Part shown: positions 1-11,300 of the stretch, piece by piece | Position numbering within the stretch: the stretch's first letter is position 1 | Layout of the letters: each line of letters starts with the position of its first letter | NCBI GenBank assembly: GCA_013076295.1 | Contig: RQOL01000824.1 | Location: 2,976,001 to 3,040,000 of the forward strand | Direction: 5' to 3' | Origin: Sanderia malayensis | Taxonomy: Eukaryota > Cnidaria > Scyphozoa > Semaeostomeae > Pelagiidae | DNA length: 64,000 bases | Translations under genes and position numbers: made by a program | The notes under the pieces: model-generated | What the model was told of the DNA's origin: nothing | The model's input: the letters and a program-made list of their open reading frames with translations, nothing else | The model's database searches: none

Positions 1-65
1 TATCCAGCATTCGTATTCGTGACTTATTTACTTACTCCGCAATAATAATATCATCTTTTTTGCAG

Positions 66-3000
66 CACCGAGTCAACCACCAACAGGATTGGCAGCCAAC
101 GCCACCTCAGGTTTCTCAATCATAGTCTACTGGAAAAATATTGCGCAGCGCGCATGGAACGGCATACCGGTTGGCACAGTTGTCGAATATTCAGACAACA
201 ATGGGCACTCGGGCACTGTATCAGTGGCCTTTCCAAAAAGCTACGCAGTGATTAATAACCTCGTTCCTGTGACAACATACATTATCGATGTTTGCCAAGC
301 AACCGCTGTCGGTAAGGGTCCGTGTCAGCGCACCCAGTCAACAACATTGCCAAGTGGTAAGTTTTCATGCCTGATTCATACTGTTTTATTGTTTGCTGTC
401 CAATTGGAGCTGGTTTCATACCTTTGTACTTGGACGCTACAGAATTGAATTACGCATTGCTTTCTTTATCTTCCTCTTCTCTGCCCTCTTCTCTCTTTGA
501 TATTCCCCCTTTCTATTTTCCCTTTGCGTTCTTCTCTTTTCTCCTCTTCTTACCCTCTCCATTCCTCTCTTCTCTTCACCCATTTCTATTCCTCTCTTCT
601 TTTCCTTCACTCTCTTCTGCTTTCTTTTCTCCTTACGCTCTTCCTTCCCATCTTCTCTCTACCCTTCTCTATTTTCCCTAGCTCTTCTTTCCCTTCACTG
701 TCTTCTTTTGTCTCTTCTTCTTACGCTCTTCTTCTTACGCTCTTCTCTCCACCCATCTCTATTTTCCTTTCATTCTCTTCTCCCTTCTCTTTTCTCCCCT
801 CCCCTCTTCTCTTTTCTCCCTCCGCTTTTCCAAATGAACTCAATTCGCACATCCCCACCATTAATATCTTCACCTCCTTCTAGCACCAACACAAGCCCCA
901 GGCAATCTATCAGTCGACAGTTTCCATAGTCACAACATGTTAAACGTATCCTGGGATCCAATTTCTCCTCGACACACGCACGATGATTTAAAAGGCTACA
1001 AGATCATATACACGTTGCTGAGAACCGGCACTACGTCAGTTGTAGAGAATCCCATCACAATAGTCGTACACCCTTCTCTTACAAAATACACGCTTGAAAA
1101 ACTCCAACCAAGTTCACAATATTCGATTGAGGTTCTTGCGTTCAACAAGAATGGTGATGGGGTCAAATCAACCGCTGTAATCGGAGGTAAGTGTTTATAT
1201 AACGTTCTATCTATAGATTCTTACTGTCTTTACTGGCATCACAGTGCTCGATGTGCAGAAGTACAAAGCAATAATAGATAATAGTACAGTAGTACAATAG
1301 TACAGAGCAAATATGTATAACGTTTTAGTATTATTCGCTATTGATCTTTATATTGTTTATGCACAGCTCTTTGCGCCTTGCCCCTTCTCGACATTTGCTT
1401 CTTGTTGTAGCCTGCTTAGAAACATTTTGAGTCGTGTCACTGCACACGTTTTTAAAAAAAGCATAATTTATAAGAATGTTGAGGTTGAAGTTCTTTAACA
1501 CATAAGAATAATGTAATAAAGCCAGCCTCAAGCGTCGCCAAAATGTTTGGGTTATCCGAGCTCTTTCATGAAGCAAAGTAATGGTCCGTTAAGAATAACT
1601 TAAGAACAGCTTCTGGCTCAAAATCGAGAACTTTGAGCCTTAGCAAAGAAAGAATGCACGTGCAAAAAATTGTATCTTTGATATCGATAAAGCTCTCGAT
1701 AAACCGTCCATCTCGCCAACTATGCTGCAGGTTCGTAAATAACATGCACCAGGACGTGTATGATATTTCAATGCATTATTTTTCAGAGACCTGTTCCTGC
1801 CCTCCAATAATCTACACCAACTATGCAGCAAGTGCACCCTACATTTACAGAGACAAGGCTGGAAATATGAAGGGTCTCTTCGCTGACATGCTCCAAAATC
1901 TAACCTCGTACGCATGCGGAGACTGCAAGAGCAGGACATCCGTCCTCGATTTCGTGTCGAATGGCAAGAATGGCTGGGCAGAAAAGAAGTCTCTGACAGA
2001 AATGAAGAAAGATATTGATGAATACGTGCATTTGAGTTTCCCAATATTTGGCAGCACTGTTTTGGACACGTATAATGGCTATGCATTTGTGCCTGTGTTT
2101 CCACACCCCGGCGTTGTCTATTTCATCATCAAAGACCCCTTGAGTGCGCATGTCGGAAAGATCGTCCTGAGTGTACTGAACACGTGGCCAATGTTTTTAA
2201 TCAACATTTTATTCGTCACCATATCTGGATTTTTTATCTGGGCATTGGTGAGTTTTTAGATTTTAGTGCATTCCTTATTTTCTGCTGTTTGCCATCTTAT
2301 ATTGACTGACACCTTATTTATATTGTTCTCTTCACTGTTTCATACAATGCCAACCCTAATGAATACCTTGTGAGTCATGAAAATTATCGAGTTACATAAA
2401 GGCTTAAATTATTTGGGCTTATTGTCCAAGGTTTAGGGTCCTAGAACCGACAATTTCGTTTGAATTGATGAGAACTGTTCATAAGCTCTAATTATATAGC
2501 GCTGAATTTAGTTAACAATAGCATACTGTTTATTATCACCTACGAAATTCAAGCTTTCTCTGCTATTTAAAGCATATATAAGTGTTCCGCTTACACATTC
2601 ATTCCACTCTACTCTTTACAGGATTCAAATCACAATTCGGAAGAATTTCCACGTAGCTGCTTACCTGGAGTATTTAGCGGCATGTATTGGGCATTCATCA
2701 CCATGGGAACTCATGGGTAAGTACGCACTAGTTTCGTCAATGAAGTCTATTATATGACATCATAAGATTTATGCATTTTTACTAGTTTACTAGTTGCTGT
2801 TGTTGTTGCTGTTATTGTTGTTGCTGTTGTTGTTTGTACTCTACTTCACTGTGCGCCTTGTTTCATTGACTAGTTACGGTGATTTGACGCCGAGGAGCAT
2901 AGCTGCCAGATTATTTGCTGTCGTTTGGATCATAATCGGACTGATTAACCTGTCCATTTTTACCGGCGCACTGACAACCGCCCTTACAACGTCAGCTGTT

Positions 3001-5383
3001 TACAGTGATTCAAAGATATATGGGGTCACAGCATCGGCAGTCTACAATAGTGTTGCGTACAAGGTTGGCATCACAAGGAACGCTGAAATCAGCAATAGTA
3101 CGTAAAATAGCTTGGCTACATTGTACCTGTATATACATGATTGAACTATAAGGAGTTTAGTCTTGACAATGCTATGATCAACAGCATAGCAAAACGTCTG
3201 CATTCCAATTGTCTCGATGAAACAATCTACTGTGAATTATTTTTAGCCCCCCGGGATTTATTGTTTTCAAGCACTTTTAAAGGGGGCTTAGCTGAGAAGG
3301 GGGCCTAAATAGAGTTTACAGCAGCTGCTTGTTCCTTTGAGCTGTTGCATGGTACTTGATTAATCCCTCTTTTTAACACAACCGTATATGTAAGATCACT
3401 TGTTCAATATTTCTGTGGAAGTATATGGACATCTCCCTACTTATCCATTCCTATTTCAAAGCACAATGCTCGGATTTAAAGGTATTGACTTGCATACGAT
3501 TTTGTTTTTATTTGTTCAGCCACCAAGTACACATCGATTGAAGAGGTAGCTGCCGCACTGAAGCGAAGAGATGTGAGAGGAGCATTGGTTGATGTTTATT
3601 CAGCGGCTACGAGAAATGATCTGTTTGAAGATCCTTACATCGTAGCAAAGAAACTTGTGAAATATCCCAGTGCATTTGGCTTCGTTTTGTCTGGTGATAT
3701 GAACAATGTGGCTCCAAAATTCAGAGACTACCTCACGCTTCATGCCAATGAGCTGCTTGAAAATATGAAAAACAAAACTGCTGGTTTTGAGGTGAGAGTG
3801 TAGTTTATTCTCTAACCCCATGCCCCTTTGGTCGATCATTGCAATGTTTTCTATTTATCCTTAGGTAGAGCTCGTTATCCATCCTCGTTTTGCCATAACA
3901 CTCGTACAAACACGAGCCAAACTTTGTACTCCAATAATGTGTCCCTCTGACTCGTCATTGGACCTTTGTTTGTGCTTACTGTAAGAGTACAGATTTCTTT
4001 TTGGGAATAACAAGATCTTTCGAAATGAACTTTTCCTCAAGATAATCTGTTCTTAAAGTGCAATTATGCCAGCAAATAATCTAGAGCTATCTTTAAAATA
4101 TGGAATCCTGGAATCCGAAATCTAGATTCCAGATTCCAGATTCCAAGGCTCCACATTCCAGATTTTAACAATAGCCGATAATCTAGTCTGGATAGGATGC
4201 ATTGTTTAAAATATTTATCATCGTTTATCAGGTGAAAGAAGATACAGCCCAAGCTATTTCCGTGTTCTCCCCGGACTCCCCACTTCTGTCAAAGACCCTC
4301 ATTATTATCGGCGTTCTCCTTATCATTTTCTTCGCTTTTGGTGTCGCGTACGATCGAGGCAAGAAGTTCTGGATACGAGGCTCCACTGTGCCAGGTGAGT
4401 GAAGCTTACAATGACAACAGATAAGTGAAGTGAGGATGTATTTTTAGCACTGACATCTTCGATTAAGCGCCCTCTGAAAAATTCTGTTATTAATACAAGC
4501 CCCAAGGCGCTTATTCGGAAAATACGACGAATTTATTCTCAAGGAAAAGTTGCGAGCGAGAGAATGTTTATTTACATTTCAACACAGAACCGAATCCTGT
4601 CAGTTATGCATTTAGTATAAAAAGAAAAAAAAAATTGTTTTACCTGAATAAGTACGCGTTCACATAGCTACCAAAATTGCAGTTTGTACAATTATTTTTG
4701 TACAAACTGGAAGGATTGCATGTTTCTTGAAAAACTAAAATTCTTTTAGTTTCTTTTTGAACGTGCTAATCATGGAACTCCTTCAAATTTCTAATGGGTA
4801 TTTAGTTCCACGTCTTTGCACCAGAATGGAAAATATTGCGTTTGGAGAAGTCTAGGCCCTGCTTTGTCACGAGGTATCCAGATCTTACCGATTTCTTGCT
4901 GAATAGCTGGATAGGTCCCAAGTCTCTCTCTCTAAATTTGAAAATCACACCTGTGTTGCGGAGCTTTTTCATGCATTTGGGGTTAAAGTAATCTCCCTTG
5001 TTTCTCTATCAACAGAGCAACTCCAAGCTGTGCAAGAAATAGAAGACGTTTGTGACGAAGAGATTGGACAATTTTTCGAGTCCGCAAAATCAAACCTGGA
5101 CTCAGTAATGGACGCTCAGCTCTGCGATCGTGTGCAATACCTCAAACACGGTACGCTTCGCTGCAGAAGACAGAAGGCAATCGTAAGAGCGCGGATTCAT
5201 GAAGATTCCAGTGAGGAATTGAACCATGCAATGGGATCATCACAGATTGGTGATCACAGACAGCTCTGTTCTGCGCGTACTGACACGCGGAGTAAAGCAA
5301 CTGATATCACGGAAATTGACGTGCATAAATTTCAGGCTAAGCAGTTGTCGTTAAACTCTGTGGAGTCAGAAATTGAAGCGTAG
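66..5383 (+). CDS. FN3-containing ionotropic-glutamate-receptor-like channel with K+ selectivity filter (5' partial)
   Basis: Predicted plasma-membrane ligand-gated channel. Exons 66-356, 884-1186, 1787-2247, 2622-2716, 2874-3097, 3520-3791, 4232-4394 and 5016-5383 (TAG) join with matching phases and GT-AG sites. The first two exons each encode one fibronectin type III domain in the usual phase 1-1 module. The next exon holds an S1-like half of a bilobed ligand-binding domain (SAPYIYRDKAGNMKG) and membrane helix M1 (LINILFVTISGFFIWAL). A re-entrant pore loop (MYWAFITMGTHGYGD) and inner helix (ARLFAVVWIIIGLINLSIF) follow. Then come an S2-like half (TSIEEVAAALKRRDVRGALV), a last membrane helix (LIIIGVLLIIFFAFGVAY) and a cytoplasmic tail of about 120 residues. 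This is iGluR topology with a potassium-channel filter, as in bacterial GluR0 and the rotifer AvGluR1. The N terminus lies off the window. Ligand and ion selectivity are inferred; I saw no certain ligand-binding arginine. Confidence 0.82.
460..835. repeat. CT-rich low-complexity tract in intron
   Basis: About 375 bp made almost only of C and T (tctcttctcc, ttcttacgctcttc) between the two FN3 exons. It is a degenerate pyrimidine microsatellite on the coding strand. It yields long open frames of S, F, L and P that are not genes. Confidence 0.85.
2793..2837. repeat. (TTG)n microsatellite
   Basis: A run of gttgttgctgttattgttg units lies about 35 bp before the exon that starts inside the GYGD filter. 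It is intronic, so the apparent leucine-rich start of a local reading frame is not protein. Confidence 0.85.
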
Positions 5384-8353
5384 TTCCAAAATGGCGAACT
5401 CGCAACGGAGCAAAGGATGCTGGTACAATACGTAAACGTGAGTACTTTTTACATGCGTACATTTTTTCATTTATGTTAAAGTGCTTTATCCGAAAGCAGT
5501 ACTCGGCTCTTCAAAGTGTTAAGAAAGTTCAGTACCAACCTCGAGCCCAGGGCCCTGCATTGTGGCCCTGGATTCGAGTTTGGTTCAGTACTGGATTTCT
5601 GAAATCTTGAAAATTTTAATGCTCAAAATTTCAGGAAGAAATTTACGAAATATTTTGGTTATGATATTTTATCAACATTGAAAATGGTATTCATACCACA
5701 GCGTTGAACTTGCGTCAAGGCGAATGTTCGGTAAGGGCTACTCTCACCATATTTTTTTATTTCATTTCTGGGTAGTTTTTGAGGTAAAAACAGGTACTGC
5801 ACTTTTTAAATTTCGAAATTCGCTCATTAACACCTCTTTTCACGGCTCTAAAAGTGCGATTTTCAGAAAAAAGTCGGGCAAAAAGAAAACTGGGGCGAGG
5901 CCGGTGTGACGTAGATGCCGGAACGCATGAAATTTATTTTATTGTGTTCATTACCAATTCAATGTTTTGCATATTATGGTCAAAACCAAGTCGTATTTAA
6001 AAAATTAAATCGTGCCACGAACTAGTTCAGGATCTGAGGAATCTGTTGATGCCTCGTTTATCATGAAAAGAGTGAGTTTTTTACAAAAATGAGGATGATT
6101 TGCTCACGCTTATGCTGCAAGCCGGCATGTTTTTCGACCTCAACGTCGCAGTTTCGAGCGAGCTTCACATACAGTCTTCAGTGGTGCGGGATAGTTTTAA
6201 ACAACAATATGAATTCGAAATCTATTCAATTAAAGAGGAGCAAGCTCTCTTTCAACAATTTTTCGATAGAATTAATAGTATGGAAAATTGGTGAGCTCTT
6301 ATCTATGCATTTATAAGATTTAAACCAAATCGGGTCAGTTAAAAATTGCTAAATTGTAAAATTGCTAGGCCGAACAGGTTCTGGCACGGGTAAAGCAGAA
6401 TTCCGCTATTTTGGATTAATAATGCATGAAAACAACCCTATTTGTCTTATCTGGTGTGTATTTGTGTAAATTGGGAAATTGCTGAGAAAGTTTAGGTGCT
6501 GACATTGGGAAATTGCTGGGAAAATTTGACTACTGAAATTGGGAAATTAATTTGAAAGTTTGAGTACTGAAATTGGGAAATTGTGAAGAAAGTTTGAGTA
6601 CTGCTCGGAAAAAACTTCCCCATAAACATGTGTAGCACTCGCAAACGATTTGCACGATCCTTTAGAAAATTCGCCCCAACGCACGTACACGTACACGTAC
6701 AACCAATGATGCAATGCACTAACTATCGATTGCGCTGTGAATTCACAACGCATACCTTAACAAATTATGAACCTCAAATTAACACGATAAACACATTGAG
6801 CATGTAGTTTTATAAACATATGACTTTGATGATATGTTAATTGTAAAGTACAACTTGAGTTCCTGAGACTTAACAGAGTTAATCATAGAGTTTATATAAC
6901 AAGAGTTAATTGTAAATTTAATTTTAATAGTTTTAAAAACTTTTCTGACGCAGGCTAAACAACACGAACAGCCTCAGTAATATTAGTTAGATTTTGTGTA
7001 TTCGACTAGAAGCTACCTAACTAGGTTAATTGTATATAATAAAATCATGCTGAAAATAGAAAACAATTTTAAAAGTTTAAAACTTGAATTAAATTATAAA
7101 ACTGAAGGCTTTGGGACCTGTGTTTTCACTCGCCATTTTTTGCCGCCACGCGTGTAGTTGGAACGAGGCTTACATCAAAAAGAGACAATGTATTACGAAA
7201 ACAATGCTTGATGAATTGAGACACATGTTTATCTAGCGTGCACTTAGATAACATCCTCTGAAAGGTGTTCATTAGAACCAATATACACAAGTATTACATA
7301 ATTGGAAAAGCATTACAGCGTAGGAATTCTAAGGATACAAATATAAAAGTCACCCTACTGCAGAAAAATGCTAAATAACGAATTCTAAAAGCTCTAAAAG
7401 TTCTTAAATCTACAAATTTACACTAGTCAACTATACGTGACGCGTTCAGTTTCACGCCCGTCTCTCGTCTACTCACCATTCAAATACAATGTGAATTACG
7501 ATAAATTCAGGGGGTATAAAACGTGGTATAAAATGAAGGAACGATAGCAAAAGGTCAACATCTTCTATGCAGTTGCTGTGCAGTGAATTAAAACATGTTG
7601 GCATACCATATAACATATTGATATATGCTTGAAAATATCAACATCAGTGTCTAGTCAAAGGGTGGGGGCAACTGAACTATGACATTACATACGACTAATA
7701 TGCGCGATACGGTGGAGCATCGATATGACGAACTTCTTTAGCATATAAGTTAGCCTGGGTTTGACGAACTCCCCGGATTTCGCAAAGTCGTTCTGGGTTC
7801 TCTCAAAGCTCGCATATCGAAATTCCACTGCGCTATGAGGTAACTCTAAAAAAGTCTAAAAAAGTTAACAAAGCGTGTAAAATAAAAGGCATTGCATTTG
7901 GCAAAGGAAACGGACATCGCTATATTTGGTTGCAGATTAGCCAATTACGAGTCAATATTGACGTCACATGATCGTGTATGCTGACAATTCATTGGTCAGT
8001 TCTTGAGTGAAATAAGTACTACACTGTAATGTTCGACTTCTTCACAGTTAAAGGTGACCAATTTCGGGTTAAGATTCTTCTTGAGTTAAAATAGTTGTAT
8101 CCATTCCAACAAAGATTGTAATGCATCGTGACGAAATCTCAACTCGTAAAACCCTTTGACACTATTGCCGTACACAAATGCTCCAAATAAACAGTCGGGG
8201 GCTTCTATAAATTCAGCAAGGCTTAAAACGGGACGCTCTTTGGACAGGTCGTTTAAAAGAGGGGGCTTTTATTTACTGGAAGAGGCGTTTATTTGAAACA
8301 TTGTTGTACTAAAAAGACGTGCGGTAGCTTGATGGTTGTCAACAATAAAATTA
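5384..8353. other. Non-coding region between two convergent genes
   Basis: AT-rich DNA holding the 3' flanks of the channel gene (+) and the MASP gene (-). The only structure I see is a degenerate tandem repeat at 6470-6640 and a motif at 5533-5590 (gtaccaacctcgagcccagg) that recurs near 49150 and 50040. No reading frame here resembles a known protein. Confidence 0.6.
6470..6640. repeat. Tandem copies of a dispersed repeat ('gggaaattgct...aaagtttgagtactg')
   Basis: Three to four degenerate units of about 50-60 bp, each with gggaaatt, then gaaagtttgagtactg, ending in actgctcggaaaaaacttcc. Related sequence is found at 12885-13052, where it is split by a MITE, and at 31670-31745. It is therefore a dispersed family. 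Confidence 0.7.
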
Positions 8354-11300
8354 TTAATCACTGCTATCGTCAGAAGAAAATGGGTCTTTCAGATCAAATA
8401 TGGCATTCTTTTTTATCCATCCAATAAGTTTGGTCACCCTGGCAAAAACCTCGTACTTGTGACCGCAACCCTTTGAGCTGCCCCAGCTGACAACCCCACC
8501 AAGGATCCATCTCTTTTTCACGTCATCAAAGGCGACAAGCGGTCCGCCGGAATCGCCGCGGCAAACGTTCGGGCCGCCGTGTTTACCCGCGCAAAACATG
8601 AGCGGAGTGATCTTGAAGCCTTCGTTCTGGTAGTCACGCGAGCAACTCTCCCGCCCGGCAATTGGAATGCAGACTTCGTTGAGTACGCGTAGATTGCCCG
8701 CGCTTTCGAGCGATCGCTGTCCCCAGCCAGCGGTCATCGCGGATGTGCCATACCTGAATAGTTTCTTCTCTCTGAATGGGAAAATAGAATGATAATGAAA
8801 ACATGAAAATGGTGGCAAAGGAGCAATGTGAGGATGCCAAGGAGGAATGTGAGGATGCCAAGGAGGAATGTGAGGATGAGGAGGAGCAACGTGAGGATGC
8901 GAAGGAGGAATGTGAGGATGCGGAGGAGGATGGGGTGGGTGCGGAGGAGGATAATAATAAATTATAATGATATAATTATGTACGGTTGGTTGAATGGACA
9001 TTTTTCCGAGCCTACCTTCTTTCTGATGGTAAACAAATTGGCCTGACAATATCGGTCATTTTGGCTTCTGTGTTCAGTCGGATTAAGGCGACATCTGCGT
9101 TGAATTTTGAATAAGTGAAATCGGGATGCTTTTTGATAGACGTAACCTGAGACAAGAAGAAATACGAGTTTGATTATCACAGCTAGCAATGATTGGAGAA
9201 TAGCAAGTATGCCATTTGAACAGCAAGTAGAGAGACAACAAAGGAGGTATACAATTTGGAAAGCACAGAGAAGAAAGCAAGTATGCAGCTTGGAAAGGAA
9301 AGTAGAGAGAAAATAAAGCAAATATAGAACTTGGAAAGCACAGAGAAGAAATGAAGTAAGCAAGAGAGAAGAAAGCAAGTATGCATCTTGGGAAGCAAAG
9401 TAGAGAGAAAATAAAGCAAATATAGAACTTGGAAAGCACAGAGAAGAAATGAAGTAAGCGCAGAGAAGAAATGAAGTAAGCGCAGAGAAGAAAGTAAGTA
9501 TGCATCTTGGAAAGCAAAGTAGAGATGATACTTCAGTTGCAAACAAAAGAATACCAAAGCAAAGTACCTTAATAAGTTGTACACCGCTGCCATTATTGCG
9601 TATGTCATATTGTCCTAATGATACCATGAAATCGTTTACATTCATGACGACTCCATTGCCGTGGCTAACGCAGTGAGCAGCTAGAATAAAACAGAGCACA
9701 CTTGTAATAGGGAAGGCAAAGAGCTGATACTCTACATTGTATAACATTATCCATCTTGATAAAAGGTAGATTGGTTGACTTGTGATGGAAGAACGCAAAT
9801 GGTGAATCAAGAAGAATCAAAGTGAATCAAAGTGAATCGCAAAGAATCAAGGCGAATCAAGGTGAGTCACGAGGAATCAAAGTGAATCAAGGTGAATCAT
9901 AAAGAATCAAAGTGAATCATAAGGAATCAAAATGAATCAAGATAAATCAAAGAGAATCAAAAGTGAATCAAGGTGAATCAAAATGAATCAAAGTGACCAA
10001 GATGAATCACATTGAATAAAATATACGTACCTGTTAATACCCATTCGGCATTGAGGAGTGTTCCACCGCAACTGACGCGCCCGTTTCTCCAAAGTGCTAC
10101 CATCCAAGGATGCGAGCCCTTGTGTGATACCGTTCCGCCGGAAATTCGAGGACGGCACGCGATCATCTTTCGAGTGGGAAACTTCGTTCGACCGCAAACT
10201 GGAAAAGACGGACAAGAATGAAATATACCAGAATGAAATTCAACACAGCGAATCTCAAACATCCAAGGCAAGGAAAAATTCGGTCGAATTAACGAGAATT
10301 CAAGTCATCAGTATCAAACACAAGGCGGGAAAAAGATCATACTGAAACAATAGTGAAGGGGTGACACCCTATTTCTGTTGAACTTCTGTTGTATCATGAT
10401 GATTAATTTTGCTGTTTGTGCTTCGGTAAAACCTCACCTATTGTACTAATGAAATGTGACACCCTTATAATGGGTGTCACCCCTTCACTATTTAACAACG
10501 AGCTATCATTAACCTGGTCTGCATTTCGGTGCCGTTCCGCTCCACGTTTTATTCGCCTGGCATACTCTTGTATCGTGACCGGTCATGTTGTAAAGGACTC
10601 CACATGAGTACTTCACAGTGCTGCCGTACGTGTACTTGCTTCCAACGATTGACCCTCCGGTCGGGATATCAGGCTTTCCGCATGATCTTACTACAATGCA
10701 ATGTTATAATGAATTAGCTCTGTTTACCAATTCCCAATATCATAATATACAACTAACATTTAGATACAGTCAACTCTGTCTAATTTGAACAGCCTGGGGA
10801 AGCGTGAAAATATTCGAATTACAAAAAGTTCGAATTATAGAGGTTTGTTTTATAAGGATCGGTTCATTAGTGATCCCTGAAGGGGCGGAGAATTTCTTTC
10901 CAATCAGATAGAGTTCGAATTACACGAGTTCGAACTATGCAGATTTGACTGTATGTGCGCATGCGGATAAATCCCCTCAATCGATACGACCATGGTCAAG
11001 ATTCTCCATAAGTATTTTTAGGGACTTAATAACATCGGTGGCGAGTCACCAAGCAGATGTCGCTGGATATATATGAACAGACCGGCACTGTTGGCCTCGT
11101 CACCCCGGTGTACCAACAGAGTTAGTAGTTGAGTACGATCGGTTGATGGTTTTTCGGCGTTTCTACCGAAAAATCGTTCTGAACGGAAAGACGAAAAGTC
11201 CCGGTATGCCGGGGATCTACTTTCTCTTGTAGATCCTCGGCGTACCGTCCCTCATTTAACCCTGCTAAGCTGACTCATACCAGGCAGGACTCGAACCTGG

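Noticed and set aside
367..929. Long open frames rich in Ser, Phe and Leu
   Set aside because: They arise from the CT-rich intronic tract; the flanking FN3 exons splice over it in matching phase.
8772..9049. Proline/histidine-rich N-terminal extension of the last MASP exon
   Set aside because: It is the translated GA-rich minisatellite; the acceptor at 8772 and the phase-2 join to 9016-9146 exclude it from the protein.
9083..9810. Minus-strand hydrophobic frames that look like membrane proteins
   Set aside because: They are the reverse reading of purine-rich tandem repeats in an intron.
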